Origin: Rhodobacterales bacterium
GTDB lineage: Bacteria > Pseudomonadota > Alphaproteobacteria > Rhodobacterales > Rhodobacteraceae
Assembly: GCA_021155205.1 (NCBI GenBank)
Contig: JAJNPS010000010.1
Location: 62,001 to 126,000 of the forward strand
Reading direction: 5' to 3'
DNA length: 64,000 bases
Positions 35,478-43,825 of this stretch are shown one piece after another. The translations under genes were made by a program, and so were the position numbers. The notes beneath the pieces were generated by a model, which ran no database searches, had not been told where the DNA came from, and worked only from the letters and a program-made list of their open reading frames with translations. Every line of letters starts with the position of its first letter. Positions within the stretch are counted from its first letter, which is position 1.

Positions 35478-36650
35478 TCAAGCGGCTTTGCGCGGGCGCG
35501 CGGCGACGGCCTTTGCGGCGGCTTCGGCCAGTGTGTCAGCGGAAATCAGCGGCAGGCCGGAGGTTTCGATGATGCGCTTGCCCTCCTCGACATTGGTTCC
35601 GGCCAGCCGGACCACCACGGGCAGCGTCAGCCCGCATTCCTGGTACGCCTTCACCACGCCGTCGGCGACCCAGTCGCAACGGTTGATGCCGGCAAAGATG
35701 TTCACGAGGATCACCGACACATTGCCATCCGCCAGCACGGTGCGGAACGCGCGCACGACGCGCTCGGGGCTGGCACCGCCCCCGATGTCGAGGAAATTGG
35801 CAGGCTCACCCCCTGCCAGCTTGATCATGTCCATCGTGGCCATCGCGAGGCCCGCCCCGTTGATGATGCAGCCGATGTCGCCATCGAGGCCGACATAGGA
35901 CAGCCCGTGGTCGCCCGCGGTCGATTCGCGTGGGTCTTCCTGGCTGCGGTCACGCAGTTCGGCGACTGCAGGTTGACGGAATAGCGCATTGGTATCAAAC
36001 GACATCTTGGCATCCAGCGCCACCAGATCACCCGATCCGGTGATGACCAGCGGGTTGATCTCCACCATCACCGCATCGAGGTCGCGATAGGCGCGATAGC
36101 AGGCGCGCAGAATCGTCACCATCTGCGCGATCTGCCCGCCCTTGAGGCCCAACTGAAAGGCCAACTCGCGGGCCTGGAATTCCGACAGGCCCACCGCCGG
36201 ATCAACGGTCATGCGCCGCAGGCTTTCAGGGTCGGTCTCGGCCAGATCCTCGATCTCCATCCCGCCATGGGCAGAGGCCACGATCATGATCCGTTCGGAT
36301 TTGCGGTCGAGGACAAAGCCCAGATACATCTCGCGCGCGATGTCGGACGCGGCCTCGATCCACAGCCGGTACACGCCCTTGCCGTTGGCGTCGGTCTGTT
36401 TCGTCACCAGTTGCTTGCCGAAGAGGGTCGCCGCAAAGGCTGCCACCTCATGTTCATCGCGGCAGAGCTTGACGCCCCCGGCCGCCCCCCTGCCCCCGGA
36501 ATGGACCTGCGCCTTGACGACCCAGGCCGACCCGCCAAGTTCCCGCGCCCGATAGCCCGCCTGTTCGGGGCTGTAGGCAAGGCCCCCACGCGGCACCGGC
36601 ACGCCGAACCGGGCGAGGATTTCCTTGGCCTGATATTCGTGGATGTCCAT
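35478..36650 (-). CDS. mtkA: Malate–CoA ligase beta subunit (or succinyl-CoA synthetase beta)
   Basis: This 390-residue ATP-grasp subunit starts MDIHEYQAKEILARFGVPVP, with the nucleotide-binding VVKAQVHSGGRG segment, VEINPLVITGSGDLVALDAK, and the CoA-ligase domain containing GCIINGAGLAMATMDMI and NFLDIGGGASPE. It works with the alpha subunit to make malyl-CoA, which malyl-CoA lyase splits to glyoxylate and acetyl-CoA. GAGGAG six bases before the ATG at 36650 fixes the start; the open frame extends 5' into the intercistronic hairpin but is not family-like there. Distinction from SucC rests on the operon. Confidence 0.85.
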   Translation of the reverse strand: MDIHEYQAKEILARFGVPVPRGGLAYSPEQAGYRARELGGSAWVVKAQVHSGGRGAAGGVKLCRDEHEVAAFAATLFGKQLVTKQTDANGKGVYRLWIEAASDIAREMYLGFVLDRKSERIMIVASAHGGMEIEDLAETDPESLRRMTVDPAVGLSEFQARELAFQLGLKGGQIAQMVTILRACYRAYRDLDAVMVEINPLVITGSGDLVALDAKMSFDTNALFRQPAVAELRDRSQEDPRESTAGDHGLSYVGLDGDIGCIINGAGLAMATMDMIKLAGGEPANFLDIGGGASPERVVRAFRTVLADGNVSVILVNIFAGINRCDWVADGVVKAYQECGLTLPVVVRLAGTNVEEGKRIIETSGLPLISADTLAEAAAKAVAARPRKAA

Positions 36651-36682
36651 GACACTCTCCTCAAAGCATTCCGGGGGATTCC

Positions 36683-36705
36683 AAAAATTTTCGGCGAAAA
36701 TTTTT
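36683..36705 (-). repeat. Perfect AT-rich hairpin between the malyl-CoA lyase and mtkA genes
   Basis: AAAAATTTTC and GAAAATTTTT form a perfect 10-bp stem with loop GGC. It sits in the 67-bp gap inside the operon, so it may cause partial termination or protect an mRNA end rather than end transcription fully. Confidence 0.7.
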
Positions 36706-36717
36706 AGCCTCTTGCCG

Positions 36718-37656
36718 TCATTTCGAAGCAATCGCCTCGGCCACCGCCAGCAGGTTCCGCGCCATCTTCTCGCTTGCCGCATCAATCATCTTGCCGTCCA
36801 AACTCGCCGCCCCCTTGCCCTGCGTCTCGGCCAGCTTCAGTTCTTCCAGGATCCGCCGCGCCTTGGTGACTTCGGCCTCGGTCGGGCTGAACACCTCGTT
36901 TGCCAGTGCCACCTGAGACGGATGGATCGCCCATTTCCCTTCACACCCCAGGGCCGCCGCCCGTCGCGCACCGTCCCTGTAGCCTTCGGGATCGCTGAAA
37001 TCGCCGAACGGCCCGTCGATGGGGCGCAAGCCATAAGCACGGGCTGCAATCACCATGCGGCTGATCGCGGCATGCCACTGGTCGCCCGGATACATCGGGT
37101 TCAGCCCCCCGATATTCGTCGTGCGTGCGCGCATGCTTGCGGCATAGTCCGCGACACCGAAATGCAGCGCCTCCAACCGGCCGCCGAATTGGGCAATCGC
37201 CTCGACATTGGCCATGCCAAGCGCGGTCTCGATCAGCGCCTCAAGTCCCACGCGGGTCGCGTATCCCTTGGCTTGCTCGATCTGGTTGACCATCGCCTCG
37301 ACCATGTAGAGATCACCCTTGACGCCGACCTTGGGCACCAAGAGGGTGTGTACGCGGCTGCCCGCCTGCTCCATCACGTCGACCACGTCGCGGTACATGT
37401 AATGCGTATCAAGGCCGTTGATCCGCACCGAGACCGTCTTGCCCTTGGCCGCCCAGTCGATATCGTTCAGCGCCTGGATGGCGTTCTTGCGTGCCTGCTC
37501 TTTCTCGGGCGGCGCGACCGCGTCCTCGAGGTCCAGAAACACATAATCCGCTGGCCCGTCGGCAGCCTTGTCGATCATCGAGGGGTTGCTGGCGGGAACC
37601 GCAAGTTCAGACCGTTGCAGCCGCTGTTTGCGCAGCGGGTAAAGCGTGTGGCTCAT
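36718..37656 (-). CDS. L-malyl-CoA lyase (HpcH/HpaI–CitE family)
   Basis: This 312-residue TIM-barrel lyase reversibly splits malyl-CoA (and often beta-methylmalyl-CoA) to glyoxylate plus acetyl-CoA (or propionyl-CoA). Family segments are YVFLDLEDAVAPPEKEQAR (metal and catalytic region), VSVRINGLDTHYMYRDV, ALIETALGMANVEAIA (metal Glu) and FGVADYAASMRARTTNIGG. Length fits Mcl1 of Rhodobacter and MclA of methylotrophs. It lies 18 bp after the sgaA stop, in an operon with malate–CoA ligase. Together these close the serine cycle or feed glyoxylate into the ethylmalonyl-CoA pathway. Confidence 0.9.
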   Translation of the reverse strand: MSHTLYPLRKQRLQRSELAVPASNPSMIDKAADGPADYVFLDLEDAVAPPEKEQARKNAIQALNDIDWAAKGKTVSVRINGLDTHYMYRDVVDVMEQAGSRVHTLLVPKVGVKGDLYMVEAMVNQIEQAKGYATRVGLEALIETALGMANVEAIAQFGGRLEALHFGVADYAASMRARTTNIGGLNPMYPGDQWHAAISRMVIAARAYGLRPIDGPFGDFSDPEGYRDGARRAAALGCEGKWAIHPSQVALANEVFSPTEAEVTKARRILEELKLAETQGKGAASLDGKMIDAASEKMARNLLAVAEAIASK

Positions 37657-37674
37657 CTGTCCTGTTCCTTACGC

Positions 37675-38877
37675 TTATTCAGCGGCAAGCTGCAGGCGCG
37701 CGCGGCCCGCCCGGCCCTGGGCGTACCAGCCCTGCGCCGCAGAAACGCCTGATCCGAACTCGATATCGGCCCCCGCCTCGGCCAGCGCCATTTCGGCGAC
37801 CGACAGTGCGGTCAGGCACATCGCCTCGTTCAGATCGCCCAGATGGCCAATGCGGAACACCTTGCCCGACAGGCGCGCAAGGCCCGACCCGAAGGATGTG
37901 TTGTAGCGTTCATACCCGATGCGGATCACCTCGCGCGCATCGACGCCTTCGGGCGTGCGGATCGCGGTGACGGTGTTTGACGCAAGGGTGGGATGTTCGG
38001 CACAGGTCATCAGCCCCCAGGCGCTGATCGCGCGGCGGACCCCTTCGGCCAGACGCGCGTGGCGGGCCAGGACATTCTCGAACCCTTCGGCGGTGATCCG
38101 GTCCAGCGCGCGGCGCAGGCCCTGCAGGATCTGTGTCGGCGGGGTATAAGGGAAATAGCCGGTCCTGGCGGTGGCCAGCATGTCGGAAAACTCGAAATAG
38201 GCGCGCCGCATGGTGGCGGTCCTTGCCGCCTCGACGGCCTTTTCGCTGACCGCCAGGATGCCCAGACCTGCAGGACACATCAGGCCCTTCTGGCTGCCGG
38301 TGACGGCCAGATCGACGCCCCAGTCATCCATCCGGAAATCAATCGAGCCGACCGAGGACACGCCATCAACGAATAGCAAAGCATCATGGAACGCATCGTC
38401 CATCACCCGGCGCACGGCGGCGACATCGCTGGTCACACCCGTCGCGGTTTCGTTGTGCGTGACGAACACCGCCTTGATCGCGCCCTTGCGGTCCGCCGCC
38501 AGTCTGCGCGCAAACTCCGCGACCGGCGTACCCGCCCCCCAGGCCACGTCGATCACGTCCACCTGCAGACCCAGCCGCGTGGCCATGTCGGCCCACAGCG
38601 TCGAAAACTGGCCGTGCCGCGCCATCAGCACGCGGTCGCCGGGGTTCAGCGTGTTGGTGATCGCGGCCTCCCAGGCGCCGGTCCCGGAGCCGGGGAACAG
38701 CATCACCTGCCCCTTGGTGGTGCGAAATATCCGTTTCATGTCGGCAAGGATGCCAAGCGTGAACGCGCCAAACTCCGGCCCGCGCTGGTCCTGCATCGGC
38801 ACGTTCATTGCCATCCGGACATCATCGGGCACATTGGTCGGGCCGGGAATGAACAGATGGTTGATGCCGGTTTTCAT
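37675..38877 (-). CDS. sgaA: Serine–glyoxylate aminotransferase
   Basis: This 400-residue class V PLP aminotransferase converts glyoxylate and serine to glycine and hydroxypyruvate, the key step of the serine cycle. It starts INHLFIPGPTNVPDDVRMAMN; VMLFPGSGTGAWEAAI binds the PLP phosphate, LLFVDGVSSVGSI carries the PLP-ring Asp, and LAVTGSQKGLMCPAGLG holds the PLP lysine. GGAGG five bases before the ATG at 38877 sets the start. It is the first gene of the sgaA–malyl-CoA lyase–mtkA–mtkB operon and is divergent from an ScfR-like regulator. Confidence 0.93.
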   Translation of the reverse strand: MKTGINHLFIPGPTNVPDDVRMAMNVPMQDQRGPEFGAFTLGILADMKRIFRTTKGQVMLFPGSGTGAWEAAITNTLNPGDRVLMARHGQFSTLWADMATRLGLQVDVIDVAWGAGTPVAEFARRLAADRKGAIKAVFVTHNETATGVTSDVAAVRRVMDDAFHDALLFVDGVSSVGSIDFRMDDWGVDLAVTGSQKGLMCPAGLGILAVSEKAVEAARTATMRRAYFEFSDMLATARTGYFPYTPPTQILQGLRRALDRITAEGFENVLARHARLAEGVRRAISAWGLMTCAEHPTLASNTVTAIRTPEGVDAREVIRIGYERYNTSFGSGLARLSGKVFRIGHLGDLNEAMCLTALSVAEMALAEAGADIEFGSGVSAAQGWYAQGRAGRARLQLAAE

Positions 38878-38956
38878 GGGGACCTCCGTTTGGCTGCCCC
38901 CCGATGCCACGCTTTGCGCGCGGTGCAAAAGCAAAGCGGGTTCCGCTGTAAACGCG

Positions 38957-38987
38957 AATATTTACATTCTGTTATATCTGTAATATT
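38957..38987. promoter_or_regulatory. AT-rich inverted repeat between sgaA and its divergent regulator
   Basis: AATATTTACA (38957–38966) and TGTAATATT (38979–38987) are inverted and near-complementary (one extra T on the left) around a 12-bp AT-rich centre. It is the only such block in the 145-bp divergent region and lies 36 bases upstream of the regulator's ATG. It is a plausible operator for the neighbouring ScfR-like protein. Confidence 0.45.
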
Positions 38988-39022
38988 GTCACATACACAA
39001 ACGCACAACTGGGTACAGCCGC

Positions 39023-40417
39023 ATGCAAAAGACCTTCATCGGTCCTCATCTGCGCCGCCTGCGCCAGGAACGCGGCGAGACGCAGGGTGCCATGGCCAGG
39101 GCGCTGGGGATTTCCACGTCGTATGTGAACCTGTTGGAAAACAACGAACGTTCGGTCTCGGTGCAGGTCCTGCTCAAGGTATTCGACATCTACGGCGTGG
39201 ACTGGCGCGAAATCGCCGAGGATGACAGCGCAGGCCAACTGGCCGATCTGCGCGCAGCACTTCAGGACCCGCTGTTCGCCGACACCCGCCCCGATCTGGC
39301 GCAGTTGCGCGCGGCACTGGTCCACGCGCCCGACCTTGCGGCGGCATTTGCAAAACTGCACCGCTCGTGGGCTGCCGCGACGGATCAGCTTTTGTCGCGG
39401 GCCGAGGGCGAAGCGCCGAACCTGTCATCCTCTCCCGAGGCCGCCGTCCACAACGTCTTTCGCCGCCAGCGGAACCATTTCCGCGATCTTGAGGCGGCGG
39501 CGGAGGCGTTCTGGGCCGCGCCGCCCGAACGCGATGAGCTATATGTCGCGCTGAAACGGCGGTTGCGCGACCAGCTTGGCATCACCGTGCGACTGGCCCG
39601 CGTAGAGGATTTGCCCGGCACATTGCGCCAGTACGACGAAAGCCGCCGCGAGATTCTGCTGTCCGAGGCGCTGGACCACACCAACCGCACCTTTCAGCTG
39701 GTCCACATGTGCGGGCTACTAGAACAGCGCGCCCTTCTGGATGCCCATGTCGCGCGATCCGGCATCGAGGAGCCGCGTGGCATCGCCCGCCTGCGCGTCG
39801 AACTGGCCAACTATTTCGCCGCTGCCGTGCTGATGCCCTATGAAGCCTTTCTGGCCGAGGCACGGGCCACGAAATACGACTTCGACCATATCGCCACGCG
39901 CTTCGGCGTCAGTTTCGAACAGGCCTGCCACCGCGCCACGACCCTGCAACGCGAAGGGGCACAAGGGGTGCCGTTCTTTTTCCTGCGCATCGACAAGGGC
40001 GGCAACGTGACGAAGCGGTTCAATGCGACGGGGTTTCATCTGGCGGAATATGGCGGGGCCTGTCCGCGCCTGGACGTGCATACCTCGTTCAGAACGCCTG
40101 GAAAGATTGTTCCGCAATTCGTTGAAATGCCAGACAAGTCGCAGTATTTCGTGTTCTCGCGCACGGTGGATCGGCCGACCTGGATCCGGTACGCGCAGGA
40201 CAACCGACTTGCCGTCGCGATGGGCTGCACCGTCGAACATGCCGCCCAGATCGGCTATGCCGAGGCGTTTTCGGTAACGGGCGCGCGATGCACGCCGATC
40301 GGGATCAACTGCCGCATCTGCCCGCGCGCCAACTGCGACCAGCGCGCGCATCAGGCGACGATCCTGACGCAGGTTGTGGACGAGAAACGCCGGGGTGCGA
40401 CGCGGTTTGACGGCTGA
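39023..40417 (+). CDS. ScfR/RamB-like regulator (XRE HTH + IrrE-like domain + DUF2083)
   Basis: This 464-residue regulator has an N-terminal XRE helix-turn-helix (about residues 5–60; LRRLRQERGETQGAMARALGISTSYVNLLE), a middle IrrE/M78-like region (about 150–290) and a C-terminal domain ending in a Cys cluster (CRICPRANCDQRA). This is the layout of the short-chain fatty acyl-CoA regulators RamB, PccR and ScfR. They sense acyl-CoA or similar ligands and control glyoxylate, propionyl-CoA and ethylmalonyl-CoA genes. Divergence from the serine-cycle operon suggests it controls that operon. The HEXXH motif expected of an active M78 protease is not visible, so the middle domain is probably a sensor. 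Confidence 0.87.
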   Translation: MQKTFIGPHLRRLRQERGETQGAMARALGISTSYVNLLENNERSVSVQVLLKVFDIYGVDWREIAEDDSAGQLADLRAALQDPLFADTRPDLAQLRAALVHAPDLAAAFAKLHRSWAAATDQLLSRAEGEAPNLSSSPEAAVHNVFRRQRNHFRDLEAAAEAFWAAPPERDELYVALKRRLRDQLGITVRLARVEDLPGTLRQYDESRREILLSEALDHTNRTFQLVHMCGLLEQRALLDAHVARSGIEEPRGIARLRVELANYFAAAVLMPYEAFLAEARATKYDFDHIATRFGVSFEQACHRATTLQREGAQGVPFFFLRIDKGGNVTKRFNATGFHLAEYGGACPRLDVHTSFRTPGKIVPQFVEMPDKSQYFVFSRTVDRPTWIRYAQDNRLAVAMGCTVEHAAQIGYAEAFSVTGARCTPIGINCRICPRANCDQRAHQATILTQVVDEKRRGATRFDG

Positions 40418-40418
40418 C

Positions 40419-40460
40419 CAAATTCTCTCGAACGAATTTGAAAATTTCTTCGAAGAAATT
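40419..40460. terminator. Tandem AT-rich hairpins between convergent genes
   Basis: Hairpin 1 is CAAATTC/GAATTTG (40419–40425 and 40434–40440). Hairpin 2 is the perfect 18-bp palindrome AATTTCTTCGAAGAAATT (40443–40460). They sit in the 48-bp gap between the regulator and the convergent dehydrogenase gene and probably end transcription from one or both sides. Confidence 0.6.
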
Positions 40461-40465
40461 GGGGC

Positions 40466-42889
40466 TTACACCCTCACCCGCACATTCTGCGGATCGTAAA
40501 GCGGCGTCATGTGCACCTGCGCCGGAACCCGTTCCGAGGCGACCTCCAACTCATACCGCCCCGACAGGACGAAGTCGTCCGTCACGCCTTCGGGCCGCCG
40601 CACATACCCCATCCCGACGCTCTGCCCAACCGTGTGCCCGTGGCCACCCGAGGACAGCCACCCCACCCTTACTCCGTCGCGATAGATTGTCTCGCGCCCC
40701 AAAAGGATCACCTCCGGTGCTGCCGTGAAGGTCGCCAGCCGTTTCTTCACCCCGCCCGCCAGTTGCGCCGCGACTGTCGCGCGCCCGAGGAACGGCACCC
40801 CAGATTTCATCTTGCAGGCCCAGGCCAGGCCAGCCTCGACCGGCGTATGATCCGGCCCGATATCCGACCCCCAGGCGCGATAGCCTTTCTCCAGCCGCAG
40901 CGTCTCGATAGCCCGGTACCCTGCATTGACAGCGCCCGCACCGATCAGCGCCTGATAGACCTGCACCGCATCGCCGACTGGCAGATGCAGCTCCCACCCC
41001 AGTTCCCCCACATAAGTCACGCGCAGCGCCAGCACCCTGCAGCCCGCCACCGTGAGGTCGCGCGCGGTGGCAAAGGGGAAGCCGGCATTGGACAGATCGT
41101 CGCTGCAAACCTGCGCCAGGACATCCCGCGCATGCGGTCCCATCAGCGACAGGACCGAGGACCCGCCGGTTACGTCTGTGAGATGAGCATCCCCGCGCAA
41201 GTTCATGGCAATCCAGTTGAAATCATGCGTGGCAAAGCCGGTTCCGGTGACGATGTAGAACCCATCCTCCGCCCGTCGCACCACCGTCAGGTCGCATTCG
41301 ATGCCCCCCCTGGCGTTCAGCATCTGGGTATAGGTCAGCGACCCCACGGCCCGGTCCACATTTCCGGCGGCGATCCAGGTCAATGCCTTTGCGGCATCCG
41401 GGCCGGTCAGCATGAACTTGGCAAACGAGGTCTGGTCGATCAGCACCGCACCCGTCCGCGCTGCGCGATGTTCACGCCCGACGGCATCGAACCAGCCGGG
41501 GCGCTGGTAGGAATAGCGGTCCTCGGCCACCTCCCCCGGGGCCGCGAACCAGTTGGGCCGCTCCCATCCCAGTTTCTCGCCGAACACCGCGCCCGCGGCT
41601 TGCAGATGCGGATACAAGGGAGAGCGCAGGGTCGGGCGGGCGCTGCGCATTTCCTCGGACGGCCAGGCGATGGTGTAATGCTTGCCATAGGCCTCCAGCG
41701 TCCGCGTTCTGACCCAGTCGATTGACCGATGCACCCCGCCAAAGCGGCGGATGTCGACGGGCCAGAGATCATAGGGGGCCGCCCCCGTCGCCACCCACTC
41801 CGCCAGTGCCATGCCCGCGCCGCCGCCCGACGCGATGCCAAAGGCGTTGAAGCCCGCGCCGACAAAGAAATTCCGCAGCTCCGGCGCCTCGCCGAGGATG
41901 AAATTCCCATCGGGGGTAAAGCTTTCCGGGCCGTTGATCAGCTGTTTGACGCCTGCGGTCGCCAGCGCCGGAACACGGGCAATCGCGTCCTCCATGAACT
42001 GGCTGTAGTGGTCGAAATCCGACGTCAGCAACTCGAAGTGGAACCCCTTGGGAATACCATCCACCGCCCAGGGCTTCGGGTTCGGCTCATACCCGCCCCA
42101 GACCAGGCCGCCGACCTCTTCCTTCCAGTAGGTCAGCCGGTCGGGGTCGCGCAGGGTCGGCAGCGTCGGGGTCACGCCCTCGATCCGTTCCGTCACCATG
42201 TATTGATGCTCCACCGACACCAGCGGCACGTTGACCCCGACCGTCGCAGCAAGGTCCCTTGTCCACTGGCCCGCGCAGACCACGACCTTTTCACATTCGA
42301 TGGTGCCAAAGGGCGTCTCTACCCCCCGGATGCGCCCATCCTCGACGATGACCCGCGTCACCGGCGTGTCCTCGAATATCTTCACCCCCGCCATCCGCGC
42401 CCCACGGGCCAAAGACTGCGTGATGTCGGACGGGTTCGCCTGCCCGTCCGTCGGCAGATAGGCCGCCCCCACCAGATCGTCGATAGTCATCAGGGGCCAC
42501 AGCTCCTGCGCCTCGCGGGGCGTCAGCAGATGCATCTCAAGGCCAAAGGAATGCGCCGTGGTGGCCTGCCGCTTCACCTCGGTCCAGCGTTCCGCGTTGC
42601 AGGCCAGCCGCAAGCCGCCGTTCATCTTCCAGCCGGTCTGCAGGCCCGTCTCGGCCTCCAGCGTCTTGTAGAGCGCAACCGAATGACCCAGAAGCTGCGT
42701 GATATTGGCCGATGTGCGCAACTGCCCGACCAGCCCGGCCGCGTGGAACGTCGTGCCCGAGGTCAGCTTTTTCCGCTCCAGCAGAACGGTATCCGACCAG
42801 CCCAGCTTGCCCAGGTGATAGGCGACCGAACAGCCGACGATGCCCCCCCCGATGATGACGGCGCGGGCGGTGGTGGGCAGGTCAGTCAT
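40466..42889 (-). CDS. FAD-dependent dimethylglycine/sarcosine dehydrogenase-like protein with GcvT domain (paralog 1)
   Basis: This 807-residue protein has an N-terminal FAD-binding DAO domain (about residues 8–380; VIIGGGIVGCSVAYHLGKLG) and a C-terminal folate-binding GcvT domain (about 430–800; VTYVGELGWELHLPV). The segment LTSGTTFHAAGLVG holds the His that covalently binds FAD in dimethylglycine dehydrogenase. It should oxidise an N-methyl amine and pass the C1 unit to tetrahydrofolate as 5,10-methylene-THF. The start overlaps the choline-kinase-like gene by 8 bases, so the two are coupled. It differs from the paralogs at 53036 and 56511; the exact substrate (dimethylglycine, sarcosine or other) is unknown. 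Confidence 0.9.
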   Translation of the reverse strand: MTDLPTTARAVIIGGGIVGCSVAYHLGKLGWSDTVLLERKKLTSGTTFHAAGLVGQLRTSANITQLLGHSVALYKTLEAETGLQTGWKMNGGLRLACNAERWTEVKRQATTAHSFGLEMHLLTPREAQELWPLMTIDDLVGAAYLPTDGQANPSDITQSLARGARMAGVKIFEDTPVTRVIVEDGRIRGVETPFGTIECEKVVVCAGQWTRDLAATVGVNVPLVSVEHQYMVTERIEGVTPTLPTLRDPDRLTYWKEEVGGLVWGGYEPNPKPWAVDGIPKGFHFELLTSDFDHYSQFMEDAIARVPALATAGVKQLINGPESFTPDGNFILGEAPELRNFFVGAGFNAFGIASGGGAGMALAEWVATGAAPYDLWPVDIRRFGGVHRSIDWVRTRTLEAYGKHYTIAWPSEEMRSARPTLRSPLYPHLQAAGAVFGEKLGWERPNWFAAPGEVAEDRYSYQRPGWFDAVGREHRAARTGAVLIDQTSFAKFMLTGPDAAKALTWIAAGNVDRAVGSLTYTQMLNARGGIECDLTVVRRAEDGFYIVTGTGFATHDFNWIAMNLRGDAHLTDVTGGSSVLSLMGPHARDVLAQVCSDDLSNAGFPFATARDLTVAGCRVLALRVTYVGELGWELHLPVGDAVQVYQALIGAGAVNAGYRAIETLRLEKGYRAWGSDIGPDHTPVEAGLAWACKMKSGVPFLGRATVAAQLAGGVKKRLATFTAAPEVILLGRETIYRDGVRVGWLSSGGHGHTVGQSVGMGYVRRPEGVTDDFVLSGRYELEVASERVPAQVHMTPLYDPQNVRVRV

Positions 42890-43772
42890 GGAAATCCTCG
42901 AACGCGGCCAGTGCTGCGCGGTATGTGTTCAGGTAGTCGGCGGTGTAGGTCGCATAATCGAAATCAAGGGTCGAATGGATTTCCTGCACCATCGACCACA
43001 TCGCCTCACGCAAGGCAGCCGCAGCCTTCATCGCCAGATAGCGCCGCCAGAGATCGGCATCGACCGGGCGGGCGAAGTAGATCGCCAGCACCCGGCGCTC
43101 CTGCGCTTGGGACAGACCCGCATTGGCAGCAAGGCCGCCAAGATCAAAAAGGGGCGAGCCGAACCCGCCATAGTCCCAGTCGATCAGCCACATGCGGCTG
43201 CCGTCGTGCAGAAAGTTCGCAGGCAGCAGGTCATTGTGGCCGAAGACCATCTCGATCCGGCCCACCGCCGCCTCCAGCCGGTCGGCCTCTGACAAGAGGC
43301 GCGGGATCATCGGGATATGGCGGCTGTGCCCGTCACGCAGGGTGCCGGCATAGTCGCGCAGCACATGGAACACCCAGAACGTCACCACCGGGCCGCGCAG
43401 GTGGCGCGGAATTTCGCGATGCGCCCGCATCAGCAAATCCAGCGTCTGATCCAGCATCGCATCCTCGCAAAGGTCTGCGGCGGTCATCGTGCGGCCGGCG
43501 ACATAGGCGATCACCATTGCGCCGGGCGCGTGGTAGATGACCTCGGGAGAGACCCCGGCCAGATGCGCCGCCCGGCTGGCGGCAAGTTCGTTGAACCGCA
43601 GGATCTGGTGGACGGGAATGTCATCGCCGATCCGCACCACGGCGCGGCGGTCGCCGTCGGTCACAAGGACGTTCAAATTGGTGATCCCGCCCCCCAAAGG
43701 TACGGCCGTGGCCCGCGGGCCCCAGATCGGCAGGGCAAGGGCACGCTCAACGGGGGAACGCGGTGCAGTCAA
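42882..43772 (-). CDS. Choline/ethanolamine kinase-like phosphotransferase (APH fold)
   Basis: This 296-residue kinase has the aminoglycoside-phosphotransferase/choline-kinase fold. A Gly-rich start (PLGGGITNLNVLVT) precedes the catalytic loop FGHNDLLPANFLHDG and the metal-binding IDWDYGGFGSPLFDLGG. Family members phosphorylate choline, ethanolamine or related amino alcohols. The 8-base overlap with an N-methyl amine dehydrogenase gene supports an amino-alcohol substrate. Transcription comes from the right across a structured leader with a terminator 31 bases before the start codon, so attenuation is possible. Confidence 0.85.
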   Translation of the reverse strand: MTAPRSPVERALALPIWGPRATAVPLGGGITNLNVLVTDGDRRAVVRIGDDIPVHQILRFNELAASRAAHLAGVSPEVIYHAPGAMVIAYVAGRTMTAADLCEDAMLDQTLDLLMRAHREIPRHLRGPVVTFWVFHVLRDYAGTLRDGHSRHIPMIPRLLSEADRLEAAVGRIEMVFGHNDLLPANFLHDGSRMWLIDWDYGGFGSPLFDLGGLAANAGLSQAQERRVLAIYFARPVDADLWRRYLAMKAAAALREAMWSMVQEIHSTLDFDYATYTADYLNTYRAALAAFEDFHD

Positions 43773-43802
43773 GGATCACACGGGCGCCGCATGGCACACC
43801 GC

Positions 43803-43825
43803 AAAAAACGGCCCCGAGGGGCCGT
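43803..43825 (-). terminator. Rho-independent terminator in the leader of the choline-kinase-like operon
   Basis: On the minus strand ACGGCCCC-TC-GGGGCCGT (8-bp stem, 43808–43825) is followed by TTTTTT (43803–43808). The plus strand lacks a T run. It lies upstream of the start codon at 43772, not downstream of a recognised minus-strand gene, as expected for an attenuator or for the 3' end of a small RNA. Confidence 0.85.
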
